Assembly (NCBI GenBank): GCA_966211525.1
Contig: CBIHOZ010000016.1
Span: 1 to 64,000, forward strand
Direction of reading: 5' to 3'
Source: Ohtaekwangia sp966211525
GTDB taxonomy: Bacteria; Bacteroidota; Bacteroidia; Cytophagales; Cyclobacteriaceae
DNA length: 64,000 bases
Shown: piece after piece, positions 17,353 through 25,762 of the stretch
How the letters are laid out: each line of letters opens with the position of its first letter
Position numbering within the stretch: position 1 is the first letter of the stretch
Position numbers and translations under genes: made by a program
The notes under the pieces: generated by a model
The model's database searches: none
Told to the model about the DNA's origin: nothing
Seen by the model: only the letters and a program-made list of their open reading frames with translations

Positions 17353-17913
17353 ATGAGAAAACCCACCCTTATCACCGTTGCTATACTGGCTATAGCTACG
17401 GCAGCCCTTGTTGCTTTCACATCAAAAGAGAAATCTGCGAGTACATCTGCAGTTGCTGTAGGTCAGCTTACCGCTAACTGGGAACGTGCAAAAGCCTACA
17501 CAAAAGAGTATCTGGATGCAGCCTCCGAAGAAACATTCAGCTACAAACCTACCAACGAAATGCGCAGCTTCGGCCAACAGATGATGCATATCGCTGAAGC
17601 TAACTATGGCATTGGTGCAACCGCTGTTGGTAAAGCAAGTCCCGTTGCATTTGGCCAGCTTGAAAAATCAGACAAAACCAAGAGTAAAGCTGAAGTAACA
17701 AAAGCTGTAATGGAAAGTTATGATTTTGTTATAGCCGGCATGAAAACCATGAACGACCAGCAGTTACAGGAGATGGTAAAGGTTTTCAACTTTGATATGA
17801 ACCGTGGCACTGCACTGGAGAAAGCTTTTGAACACCAAACCCATCATAGGGGACAAACTACAGTTTATCTTCGCCTAAAAGGTATTACTCCTCCCGGAGA
17901 AAAGTTATTCTGA
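17353..17913 (+). CDS. DinB-superfamily protein, exported
   Basis: 186 residues: a signal peptide or N-terminal anchor (~1-24), then a four-helix DinB/YfiT-type domain. The metal-ligand pattern of the superfamily is visible as a His in QQMMHIAEANY and the pair in FEHQTHHRGQTTVYLRLKG near the C-terminus. Relatives include thiol-dependent transferases and bacillithiol transferases; many Bacteroidota homologues are uncharacterised. The signal segment places it outside the cytoplasm, unlike the thiol transferases, so the substrate is open. It stands alone, closed by a strong terminator. Confidence 0.86.
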   Translation: MRKPTLITVAILAIATAALVAFTSKEKSASTSAVAVGQLTANWERAKAYTKEYLDAASEETFSYKPTNEMRSFGQQMMHIAEANYGIGATAVGKASPVAFGQLEKSDKTKSKAEVTKAVMESYDFVIAGMKTMNDQQLQEMVKVFNFDMNRGTALEKAFEHQTHHRGQTTVYLRLKGITPPGEKLF

Positions 17914-17920
17914 TTAAAAA

Positions 17921-17953
17921 ATGGGCTGCCTGTCAGGCAGCCTGTTATTTTTG
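17921..17953 (+). terminator. Intrinsic terminator after the DinB-like gene
   Basis: GGGCTGCCTG and its complement (17923-17943) form a strong GC hairpin, preceded by an A-run and followed by TTATTTTTG. Confidence 0.92.
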
Positions 17954-18045
17954 TAGAAAACCTTCCCTTTACCAGCATACACAGTTTTTTAACAGGAACT
18001 CTATGTCGTAGAAAGGTTTTAACTATATATACATTAAGAAAGGGA

Positions 18046-19158
18046 ATGAGCTTTATTACAGCTATTGGAACGGCTAATCCTCCACATCGCATCAGTCAGT
18101 CAACAATTGCACGGTTCATGGAAAAAACCATGGGCCTTGATTCTTACAACAGCCGTAAACTCCACACGATCTTTAAAGCCAGTGGCATTGATTACAGGTA
18201 TACCGTATTGGAAGACTATGGAAAAGAAGATTCATTTTCTTTTTTTTCCAATGCACCCGAACGTGAGCCGTTGCCTTCTACGCAAAAGAGACTCCAGGTT
18301 TTTCAGGAACATGCCATCGACCTTAGTGTAGCCGCTGTAAAAAATTTAGAGCATAGTGCTTCTCATCTGAACCTGCAACAGGTAACACATCTTATTGTAG
18401 TATGCTGCACCGGTATGTATGCACCGGGGCTTGATATAGAGCTTGTGCAAAAGTTAGGTTTACCTACAACCGTGCAACGCACCAGTATAACTTTTATGGG
18501 TTGCTATGCAGCCTTCAATGCTATAAAAGTAGCCGATGCTTTTTGCAAGGCCGATGAAAACGCGCGGGTGTTGATTGTATGTACCGAACTATGCAGTCTT
18601 CATTTTCAGAAAGAAGCAACTGACGATAACTTTCTGGCCAACGCGCTCTTTGCCGATGGCGCGGCTGCTGTATTGATAGAAGGAAAAACCAACAGCACAA
18701 AACCAGCCTTAAAACTGGAAGCATTTCACAGCGATCTCGCTCCGGAAGGTAAACGCGATATGGCCTGGAGTATAGGCGATCTCGGTTTCGAGATGCGACT
18801 GTCTACCTACGTGCCTGATATAATTAAAAAGGGTATACGCACATTAACCAACCTGCTGCTGCAAAAGATAGCAGACAACGGTTCGGGTATACGCTACTAT
18901 GCTATACATCCGGGTGGTAAAAAAATTCTGGAGGCTATACAGCAGGAACTGAACATTACCGAAGCGCAGAACAAAGCAGCCTACGATGTTCTCAGGAATT
19001 ATGGCAACATGTCATCGCCTACAGTTTTGTTTGTGTTGAACGAGATCTTTAAAACTATAGCAACCGATGATCATAATGCTCGCATCCTGAGCTTTGCATT
19101 CGGACCCGGATTGACACTCGAAAGTATGCTGTTGAAAATTAATATACCGCATGCCTGA
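18046..19158 (+). CDS. Type III polyketide synthase (chalcone/stilbene synthase family)
   Basis: Homodimeric ketosynthase that condenses an acyl-CoA starter with malonyl-CoA units and cyclises the product to an alkylpyrone or alkylresorcinol type compound. The catalytic triad is visible: Cys121 in CCTGMYAPGLD, His288 in AIHPGGKKI and Asn321 in YGNMSSPTVLFVL. At 370 residues it has the usual length, and the C-terminal FGPGLTLESMLL is the family end motif. The ATG of the next gene overlaps its last codons by eight bases, so the methyltransferase is coupled. Starter unit and product cannot be read from sequence. Confidence 0.94.
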   Translation: MSFITAIGTANPPHRISQSTIARFMEKTMGLDSYNSRKLHTIFKASGIDYRYTVLEDYGKEDSFSFFSNAPEREPLPSTQKRLQVFQEHAIDLSVAAVKNLEHSASHLNLQQVTHLIVVCCTGMYAPGLDIELVQKLGLPTTVQRTSITFMGCYAAFNAIKVADAFCKADENARVLIVCTELCSLHFQKEATDDNFLANALFADGAAAVLIEGKTNSTKPALKLEAFHSDLAPEGKRDMAWSIGDLGFEMRLSTYVPDIIKKGIRTLTNLLLQKIADNGSGIRYYAIHPGGKKILEAIQQELNITEAQNKAAYDVLRNYGNMSSPTVLFVLNEIFKTIATDDHNARILSFAFGPGLTLESMLLKINIPHA

Positions 19159-19858
19159 TTTCTCCACACGATCGGAAGCTCTTGAGATAATGGACGATCT
19201 TGATTGTGCAGGAGAAGTAGTCGATCAGACACTTCGCGAGCTTGAGTTTATTAACAAGTGGCTTGGTGGTAATGCAGTAACAATAGAAGCGCTTAAAAAA
19301 ATTCTGAAAAATCATGACCGAAGCAAGCCGGTTGTTATAGCAGACCTCGGTTGTGGCGGTGGCGACATGCTTCGGTTAATATACCATTGGGCTAATCGTA
19401 ATCAGGTTCAGGTAAAGCTTATCGGCATTGATGCAAACCCCAACATCATACGTTTTGCCCGACAGAATATACAAGATATACCGGCCATAGAATTTGCAAC
19501 GCTTGACATCTTCTCGGATGATTTCCGGAAAATGAGATTCGATGTTGTGATTGGTACACTGTTCTATCATCACTTCAGTAATCTTCAATTAAGCGAATTC
19601 TTTTGCCAGCTTCACAGGCAATGCAACATCGGTTTTATTATTAATGATATTCACCGGCATCCGTTGGCATACTATTCTATAAAGCTGTTAACAAAACTTT
19701 TTTCGAAGTCTGCTATGGTAAAATACGATGCTCCTCTTTCGGTTTTGCGCGCGTTCACCAAAAATGAATTACGCGATGTTCTCACAAATTCCGGCACTGT
19801 ATTTAGCATCACCTGGCGATGGGCTTTTCGCTGGCAGGTAATTGCCATAAGCCATTGA
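19151..19858 (+). CDS. SAM-dependent methyltransferase coupled to the type III PKS
   Basis: 235-residue class I methyltransferase; motif I is VVIADLGCGGGDMLRLI (~residues 55-72) and IGIDANPNII follows at the end of strand 2. It overlaps the polyketide synthase by eight bases, so it very probably methylates that enzyme's product or a derivative. In many Bacteroidota clusters of this kind a FAD-dependent oxidoreductase follows as third gene; here the next gene is a histidine kinase 58 bases away. Specificity (O- or C-methylation) is not deducible. Confidence 0.9.
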   Translation: MPDFSTRSEALEIMDDLDCAGEVVDQTLRELEFINKWLGGNAVTIEALKKILKNHDRSKPVVIADLGCGGGDMLRLIYHWANRNQVQVKLIGIDANPNIIRFARQNIQDIPAIEFATLDIFSDDFRKMRFDVVIGTLFYHHFSNLQLSEFFCQLHRQCNIGFIINDIHRHPLAYYSIKLLTKLFSKSAMVKYDAPLSVLRAFTKNELRDVLTNSGTVFSITWRWAFRWQVIAISH

Positions 19859-19916
19859 ATAAATAATGTTTTCTTTCTCGATCCGTTCTGTTATTTTATC
19901 ACAATAATTACCCTCC

Positions 19917-21302
19917 ATGGGTTTAACGAACCTCTCAGAAACAACTTTACGATTAGTTTATCTATATCTGGCGGAATTTACGCTGGGCATTATTCTCTTT
20001 TTCGTATTCCGTTACTTCGGCATTATCTACAGAAGAAGGTTTTTATATACCTGGGCGTTAAGCTGGCTGGCGTTTACCATATATATAGCAGCAACCTGTG
20101 TTGTAACGGCATTCTTTATGCAGAGCCAGTCTACCACGCGTCTTGTCTTCAGCACGCTGGCGCAAATGAGTTGCTTCCTGCAAATTATCTGGATTCTCCG
20201 GGGTGCCTATGAACTGGTAACCGAGAAAGCCTTTAACCGGAGAAAATTCAAAGCGCTTCTCATCATCTGTTTCTTTGTGTCGCTTATCTCGGTAATTGCT
20301 TTCAGCCAAACGGTAGAAGATTCTATGCTCCGATATTTACTTCGCGTTGGCAGTCGAACATTTGTAAGTGGTGCGGGGTTTCTGATCGCGGGCATTGTCG
20401 TATTACAAAATAAAAAGTTCTCCAGAGGATTCGGACAACGCATATTGTCCATCACATTTATACTCTACAGTATCTACCAGTTATACTACTGTCTCATTGT
20501 GATCATCAACGTGTGTGGTACCGAAATGCAGGTTCCTAATTTTTATGGTGTAGTTGACCTGTTGCTGATTTCGATGATGGGCATGAGTATGATCATGTGG
20601 CTGCTGGAAGATGAACGTACTCGTCTCGACAAAGCCAACAAAGAACTCGATCGTTTTCTCTACAGTACATCGCATGATTTGCGTGCTCCCATTGCATCTA
20701 TACTCGGCCTAACCTATTTGGGCAAAATGGAGTTTGAAGAAGAACGCGCACGCACCTTTATGGATATGATTGAAGAGCGGGTAAAGAAACTCGACATGGT
20801 GATTGGCGATATACTCAGCTTGTCGCGAAGTAAAAAGATGGATGTCAAGATAGAGAAGATAAACTTCAAGGATCTGCTGGACAACTCCATAACGGACATA
20901 AAATTCAACAAAGGTGCTTCGGCTATATCGCTGGATTATACACACGATGCGAGTCATGTACTGTCATCGGATTTTAACCAGATGAAAATCGTGTTGAATA
21001 ATTTACTGGCGAATGCTGTGAAGTATCACAATCTCGATCAGCCCAATCCTTTTATACGGGTTTTATTCCATCGCGAAAACGATGTGGTAAAGATTGCTAT
21101 TCAAGACAACGGTAAAGGTATAGCAGAAGCCAATCTGCCGAAGATATTTGAAATGTTCTACCGTGCATCGCTTGATACTGAAGGTACCGGGCTCGGACTA
21201 TATATCGTTAAAGAAGCACTCAGCAAGGTACACGGAACGATAGAGGTGAAATCAGAACTTGGTACCGGGAGTACCTTCACCATTATACTGGAGAATGCGT
21301 AA
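19917..21302 (+). CDS. Membrane sensor histidine kinase (orphan)
   Basis: 461 residues. About seven hydrophobic spans cover residues 1-225, resembling a 7TM sensor input. A HisKA dimerisation domain follows, with phospho-acceptor His253 in STSHDLRAPIAS, then a HATPase_c domain with N-box NNLLANAVKYHN, G1 box DNGKGI and G2 box GTGLGLYIVKEAL. The protein ends after the ATPase domain, with no receiver. No response-regulator gene adjoins, so the partner is elsewhere. It lies 58 bases after the methyltransferase on the same strand; whether it senses anything related to the polyketide is unknown. Confidence 0.93.
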   Translation: MGLTNLSETTLRLVYLYLAEFTLGIILFFVFRYFGIIYRRRFLYTWALSWLAFTIYIAATCVVTAFFMQSQSTTRLVFSTLAQMSCFLQIIWILRGAYELVTEKAFNRRKFKALLIICFFVSLISVIAFSQTVEDSMLRYLLRVGSRTFVSGAGFLIAGIVVLQNKKFSRGFGQRILSITFILYSIYQLYYCLIVIINVCGTEMQVPNFYGVVDLLLISMMGMSMIMWLLEDERTRLDKANKELDRFLYSTSHDLRAPIASILGLTYLGKMEFEEERARTFMDMIEERVKKLDMVIGDILSLSRSKKMDVKIEKINFKDLLDNSITDIKFNKGASAISLDYTHDASHVLSSDFNQMKIVLNNLLANAVKYHNLDQPNPFIRVLFHRENDVVKIAIQDNGKGIAEANLPKIFEMFYRASLDTEGTGLGLYIVKEALSKVHGTIEVKSELGTGSTFTIILENA

Positions 21303-21334
21303 GTGATATCTATACTTACGCACCCTCGAGTTTT

Positions 21335-23056
21335 TTATTTGTAGTGTTTCAACCGAACAATCTCTTCCTTCTTCAGGAAGCGCCATTCGCCACGGCCCAG
21401 ATCTTTTTTATCAAGACCGGCATATACCGATCGATCAAGTTTTACAACCTGGTATTCCATTGATTCAAATATTCTCCGCACAACGCGGTTCCAGCCTATA
21501 TGAATTTCCAGGCCAACGGTTTTCTTGTCATCGGAAATTATAGCGATATCGTCTACCACAACCTTGCCTTCTTCCAGTTGTATACCACCCTCCACTATTT
21601 TCTCGAAGTCAGCTTTGGTTAACGGGCGATCAAGTTCAACCTTGTATATCTTTTTCACATTATACGAAGGGTGCATCAGCTTGTCGGCCAGATCACCATC
21701 GTTGGTGAGCAGTAGCAAGCCCGTTGTATTTCGGTCAAGTCGTCCTACCGGATATATACGTTCTTTTACTTTACTGCCAATCAGGTGCATTACCGTGTTG
21801 CGTTCCTGCGGATCAACCGTGGTAGTAAGGTAACCTTTTGGTTTGTTCATCAGGATATATACCGGCTTCTCTGCACGCAGCACTTTACTTTCGTAACGCA
21901 CTTCATCACCAGGATTTACTTTATACCCAAGCTCCGTAATGGTTTTGCCATTTACCGAGATAAGTCCCATGGTAATAAGTTCATCCGCTTCGCGTCTGGA
22001 GCAAACACCACTGTTCGCTATATATCGGTTAAGACGTACTTTGCTGGTTTGTGCGGGAGCCTGCTCTTCTTCCTGATCGAAACTCCTGCGTTCGCCGGAA
22101 ACTTTTCGTTTGCTGGTAAAACCTCTTGGTTTTTCATCTGCTTCATCAAACGATCTTCTTGCTCCGGGTTTTTTAAATGGACGCTCGCTGCCTTCATCCG
22201 AAAATCTTTTCTTGAACGGTCCTTCTCTGCGTGGTTTATCAGAAGATGCTTTACCGCCTGCACGCGCTGAAAAACTTTTACGAGGCGCAGCATCATCTTC
22301 TCTTCTTGAGTCTGAAGACTTGTCTGCACTCTTGAAAAACTTTTTACGGGGTTTTGAAAATGCACTTCCGGAGCGGCCGCGTCTTTCACCGAACTCTTCG
22401 TTCGATTTACGAAATGGTTTGTCTTCAGATTGATCTCTGCCAGATTTCGCATAGCCTCCCCGTGATGCGCCATCACTCTTGAAAGTCTTACGAGGTCTGC
22501 TGCTTCTTTCGTCAAACGAATCGCCTGACTTACGGAATGATCTGTCGGATGATTCGTTTCTATCAGATTTCTTATAGCCTCCCCGTGGAGCACTATCACT
22601 TTTGAAAGTTTTGCGCGGTCTGCTTCCTCTTTCATCAAATGAATCGCCCGATTTACGGAATGATTTACCGGATGATTCGCTTCTATCAGATTTCTTATAG
22701 CCTCCTCGTGGAGCACTATCGCTTTTGAAAGTTTTGCGCGGTCTGCTTCCTCTTTCATCAAATGAATCGCCCGATTTACGGAATGATTTACCGGATGATT
22801 CGCTTCTATCAGATTTCTTATAGCCTCCTCGTGGAGCACTATCGCTTTTGAAAGTTTTGCGCGGTCTGCTTCCTCTTTCATCAAATGAATCGCCCGACTT
22901 ACGAAACGATTTGCCGGAAGATTCACTTCTATCAGATTTCTTATAGCCTCCGCGAGGAGTGCTATTGCTACTGCTCTTAAAAGTTTTACCAGGTCTGGAT
23001 GCATTGCTCCGGGCTCCTGATCTCCCGGATGAGTTACTCTTGTTGCGGCTGGACAT
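21335..23056 (-). CDS. rluB: 23S rRNA pseudouridine synthase (RluB/RsuA family) with long repetitive N-terminal tail
   Basis: Converts a specific uridine in rRNA to pseudouridine. The catalytic part is the C-terminal ~245 residues: an S4 RNA-binding domain (VRLNRYIANSGVCSRREADELI, from ~333) and the synthase core with catalytic Asp in PVGRLDRNTTGLLLLTNDG. The first ~330 residues are basic, Arg/Lys/Ser-rich and disordered and contain five tandem ~41-residue repeats (residues 24-230). Typical RluB is about half this size. Such tails occur on Bacteroidota RluB, but the near-identical repeats suggest recent expansion. ATG at 23056 overlaps the end of scpB by 23 bases, so both are probably co-translated. 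Confidence 0.93.
   Translation of the reverse strand: MSSRNKSNSSGRSGARSNASRPGKTFKSSSNSTPRGGYKKSDRSESSGKSFRKSGDSFDERGSRPRKTFKSDSAPRGGYKKSDRSESSGKSFRKSGDSFDERGSRPRKTFKSDSAPRGGYKKSDRSESSGKSFRKSGDSFDERGSRPRKTFKSDSAPRGGYKKSDRNESSDRSFRKSGDSFDERSSRPRKTFKSDGASRGGYAKSGRDQSEDKPFRKSNEEFGERRGRSGSAFSKPRKKFFKSADKSSDSRREDDAAPRKSFSARAGGKASSDKPRREGPFKKRFSDEGSERPFKKPGARRSFDEADEKPRGFTSKRKVSGERRSFDQEEEQAPAQTSKVRLNRYIANSGVCSRREADELITMGLISVNGKTITELGYKVNPGDEVRYESKVLRAEKPVYILMNKPKGYLTTTVDPQERNTVMHLIGSKVKERIYPVGRLDRNTTGLLLLTNDGDLADKLMHPSYNVKKIYKVELDRPLTKADFEKIVEGGIQLEEGKVVVDDIAIISDDKKTVGLEIHIGWNRVVRRIFESMEYQVVKLDRSVYAGLDKKDLGRGEWRFLKKEEIVRLKHYK
22367..22987 (-). repeat. Five-copy 123-base tandem repeat inside rluB
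   Basis: Copies correspond to protein residues 24-66, 67-107, 108-148, 149-189 and 190-230. Units 1 to 4 share the pattern RGGYKKSDR then SFRKSGDSFDER; unit 5 is diverged. At DNA level copies 2 and 3 match over about 100 bases without change, while copies 4 and 5 differ at more sites. Confidence 0.95.
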
Positions 23057-23636
23057 CTGTTTCTTTTAAGTCGGTATTTTCCCCTATGGTACTGGTTGTA
23101 TCTGTTTCGGTTGTAAATTCTTTTGGAACCGGAAGTTCGTTGAGGTCATTGATCCCGAAGTATTCCATGAATTTAGGTGTAGTGCCGTATAGCATCGGAC
23201 GGCCAATGGTATCGGCCTTGCCGGTTATCTCGATCAGATTTTTATCGAGTAATTTTTGCACGGCATAGTCGCAGTTCACACCGCGAATATTTTCAATCTC
23301 TGTTTTTGAGATCGGCTGTTTATAGGCAATGATGGAAAGTGTTTCCATCGCTGACGTTGACAATCTCTTTTTGGATTGTTGCTTCAGCATGATACCAATG
23401 CTTGCCTGATATGCGGGCTTGGTAAGAAATTGATAGCCTCCGCCTGCTTTGTAAAGCTGAAAGGAATATTCCTCGGCGGTATATTTCTCTTCCAAACGCT
23501 GAAGTGCTCCTGCTATATCTTCATCCGGAACTTCGGCATTAAACATTTCAGAGAGACAGGTTTTGATATCAATAACTTTTATAGGGTTTGGCGAGCAAAA
23601 GATCAACGCCTCTATATGATTCTGTAGAAAGTCCAC
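23034..23636 (-). CDS. scpB: Segregation and condensation protein ScpB
   Basis: Partner of SMC and ScpA in the chromosome-condensing complex. 200 residues with two winged-helix domains, recognised by LEALIFCSPNPI-type opening, STSAMETLSIIAYKQPISKTEIENIRGV and DTIGRPMLYGTT near the end. A ~35-residue Thr/Glu-rich tail follows. The start is GTG at 23636, the only start fitting the family N-terminus. It overlaps rluB by 23 bases; an scpB-rluB pair is common in bacteria. scpA is not in the window. Confidence 0.95.
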   Translation of the reverse strand: MDFLQNHIEALIFCSPNPIKVIDIKTCLSEMFNAEVPDEDIAGALQRLEEKYTAEEYSFQLYKAGGGYQFLTKPAYQASIGIMLKQQSKKRLSTSAMETLSIIAYKQPISKTEIENIRGVNCDYAVQKLLDKNLIEITGKADTIGRPMLYGTTPKFMEYFGINDLNELPVPKEFTTETDTTSTIGENTDLKETDVQPQQE

Positions 23637-23683
23637 GGTGTTCTGTGTTTGTTATTAAAGATAACCCAAAAAAATTGTTCAGA

Positions 23684-23711
23684 GACAAAAATCCCCTCTG
23701 GTGTTGAGGGG
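23684..23711 (-). terminator. Intrinsic terminator of the DksA-like gene
   Basis: On the minus strand CCCCTC/GAGGGG (23693-23698 and 23706-23711) is followed by ATTTTTG, ten bases after the stop codon. Confidence 0.85.
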
Positions 23712-23720
23712 AAGCTTTTG

Positions 23721-24515
23721 TTAATCCTGTTGCATCATTTTCGCTTCGATCGACTGCGTGGTGTGTGGCACCGCTATCAATCTTTCTTTCGGGATCAGCT
23801 TTCCGGTTACGGAACATATTCCATAGGTACCGTTTTTGATCCGCACCAGTGCGTTCTCCAGGTTGGTTATATACTTTTGCTGACGTGCCGCAAGCTGGCT
23901 GAGGTTTTCTTTCTCTGCAGTTTCTGCTCCGTCTTCCAATACTTTTGTATTTCCGCCTGAAGTGGCATCTGTTCCCTCATCGTTGTTACGGTTGAGAGTA
24001 TCTTTCAAAATCTTGTACTCCTCTTTCGCTTTATCAAGTTTACGGTTGATTAGTCCTTCAAACTCTTTCAACTCTTCTTCTGAATAGCGTGTTCTTTCTT
24101 CACTAGATGCTACACCTTGTGCAGGCTTGTGAGCAATCGGTCTCTGGTTCGGCACTGGAAAAATATTTAATTGTGGTGGTGCAGGTTTAGCAGCAACCGG
24201 AGTTGGTTTAACGGGTGTTTCCACCTTTTCTACTTTCTTAGGTGCTACGGTTTTTTCAACCTTCACAGTATGTTCTTCTTTCTTCGGGGCAACTGCTAAC
24301 TTTTTAGCGGGCTCTTTTTTAGGGGCCTCTTTTTTGGCAGCCACCGGTTTTTTAGGTGCTGGCGTTGCTTTTTTGGGAGCCGCTTTCTTAGCAACAACTT
24401 TTTTGGCGGGTGCCTTTTTAGCTTTTGCCGGAGCCGCTTTTTTTACTTTAGCTGTAGGTTTCGCTTTTGCAGCTTTTTTAGCCGGTTTAGCGCTGGTCTT
24501 TTTATTCTTAGCCAT
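23721..24515 (-). CDS. DksA/TraR-type protein with Lys/Ala/Pro-rich N-terminal tail
   Basis: 264 residues. Residues 2-~100 consist of Lys, Ala, Pro and Val (AKKVVAKKAAPKKATPAPKK and similar), like the histone H1-type tails of some bacterial nucleoid proteins. The C-terminal ~120 residues form the DksA/TraR fold: a coiled-coil hairpin (YSEEELKEFEGLINRKLDKA to QQKYITNLENALVRI), then NGTYGICSVTGKLIPKERLIAVP. Only one of the four zinc Cys residues remains, as is usual for Bacteroidota versions, so zinc is probably not bound. It likely acts on RNA polymerase or the nucleoid. ATG at 24515 was preferred; an upstream in-frame extension reads into the divergent asparaginase leader. Confidence 0.86.
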   Translation of the reverse strand: MAKNKKTSAKPAKKAAKAKPTAKVKKAAPAKAKKAPAKKVVAKKAAPKKATPAPKKPVAAKKEAPKKEPAKKLAVAPKKEEHTVKVEKTVAPKKVEKVETPVKPTPVAAKPAPPQLNIFPVPNQRPIAHKPAQGVASSEERTRYSEEELKEFEGLINRKLDKAKEEYKILKDTLNRNNDEGTDATSGGNTKVLEDGAETAEKENLSQLAARQQKYITNLENALVRIKNGTYGICSVTGKLIPKERLIAVPHTTQSIEAKMMQQD

Positions 24516-24651
24516 ATGGTGTTTGCCCGTTTGGTAAAAGATGCGCAAAATTATGCGCTCACGCCCGAAAACAAAAAATATTATACAATTAATTCCCGAA
24601 TCGCAGTATAATAGCAATTCCCTACCTTTCCTAATTATTAACCCAAGCTTT

Positions 24652-25677
24652 ATGAGATTTTTTTTACTTTTTAGTTTACTCGCTATAGCTGCTTCCTGCA
24701 GTAAAAAGCCAGACGAACGTGTTGCCGATAAATCCTCAGGTCCTATAACGCTGGTTATACACGGAGGTGCCGGCACTATCAAGCGCGAGAACATGACGCC
24801 CGAGCGCGAGCAGGCTTATCACGCAGCGCTGCAACAAGCGCTCGACAGCGGATATACCGTACTGGCGCGCGGTGGAAAAAGTCTCGATGCCGTTATTGCT
24901 GCTATCAAGGTGATGGAAAACTCTCCGTTGTTCAATGCGGGTAAAGGAGCAGTATTCAACAGCGAAGGCAAGAATGAACTGGATGCTTCCATTATGGATG
25001 GCAGTAATTTAATGGCGGGTGCTGTTGCCGGAGTTACCACGATCAAAAATCCTATCACGGCTGCATACGCAGTAATGACTAAATCAGAACATGTAATGAT
25101 GATTGGCGATGGCGCTGAAAAATTTGCGCGCGAGCAGAATCTCGAGATCGTTGATCCTTCTTATTTTTTTGATTCGCTTCGTTACAAGCAATGGATCAAA
25201 GCAAAAGAAGCAGAAGCAGATCACGAAGCATCCCTTATCGATCCTTATATCAAAGACAAAAAGTTTGGAACGGTAGGTGCAGTAGCGCTCGATCAATATG
25301 GAAATATAGCGGCCGGTACTTCTACCGGCGGCATGACCAATAAGAAATACGGACGTGTTGGCGATGCTCCCATTATAGGCGCAGGTACGTATGCTGATAA
25401 TGCGTCATGCGGTGTATCAGCAACGGGATGGGGCGAGTATTTTATACGACTGGCGGTAGCGCATGATATAGCATCGCTTGTGAAATATACCGACCTGTCG
25501 TTACAGGAGGCAGCCGATAGTGTGGTGATGAAGAAGGTTCCGCATCTCGGTGGTGATGGTGGAATTATAGCGCTCGACCGGCAGGGCAACATTTCGATGA
25601 CGTTCAACACAGAAGGTATGTACAGAGGCTATATCCAGAAAAAAGGCGAAGGCAAAACGTTTATCTATAAAGACTGA
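24652..25677 (+). CDS. Isoaspartyl peptidase/L-asparaginase (Ntn hydrolase), lipoprotein
   Basis: 341-residue type 2 asparaginase family enzyme, which cleaves isoaspartyl dipeptides and/or asparagine after self-cleavage. The nucleophile is Thr207, the first residue of the beta subunit, in KFGTVGAVALD. The substrate loop GAGTYADNASCGVSATG and the alpha-subunit HGGAGTI are present. It starts with a lipoprotein signal ending LAIAASC (lipidated Cys ~16), so it works in the periplasm or on the outer membrane. The ATG at 24652 is chosen because it starts the signal directly; an upstream in-frame ATG at 24541 adds 37 residues that would spoil it. Confidence 0.93.
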   Translation: MRFFLLFSLLAIAASCSKKPDERVADKSSGPITLVIHGGAGTIKRENMTPEREQAYHAALQQALDSGYTVLARGGKSLDAVIAAIKVMENSPLFNAGKGAVFNSEGKNELDASIMDGSNLMAGAVAGVTTIKNPITAAYAVMTKSEHVMMIGDGAEKFAREQNLEIVDPSYFFDSLRYKQWIKAKEAEADHEASLIDPYIKDKKFGTVGAVALDQYGNIAAGTSTGGMTNKKYGRVGDAPIIGAGTYADNASCGVSATGWGEYFIRLAVAHDIASLVKYTDLSLQEAADSVVMKKVPHLGGDGGIIALDRQGNISMTFNTEGMYRGYIQKKGEGKTFIYKD

Positions 25678-25694
25678 TATACCTATATAAACAA

Positions 25695-25720
25695 GAATGT
25701 CAGACTCTCGTCTGACATTC
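25695..25720. terminator. Hairpin between convergent genes
   Basis: Perfect 11-bp stem GAATGTCAGAC/GTCTGACATTC with loop TCTC, between the asparaginase and the minus-strand His-rich gene. No T-run on either side, so termination is likely but not certain. Confidence 0.65.
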
Positions 25721-25762
25721 TACACTCAACACCATATACTATCTCTATCTATCGTACTGGTA

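Noticed and set aside
22018..23004. A 328-codon open frame on the minus strand in a second phase of the rluB repeats
   Set aside because: It stays open only because the 123-base unit is a multiple of three and lacks stops in that phase; rluB in the other frame has the S4 and synthase domains.
24516..24794. Longer N-terminus of the DksA-like protein, extending to 24794
   Set aside because: The extension overlaps the leader and start of the divergent asparaginase and lacks the Lys/Ala/Pro composition of the tail.
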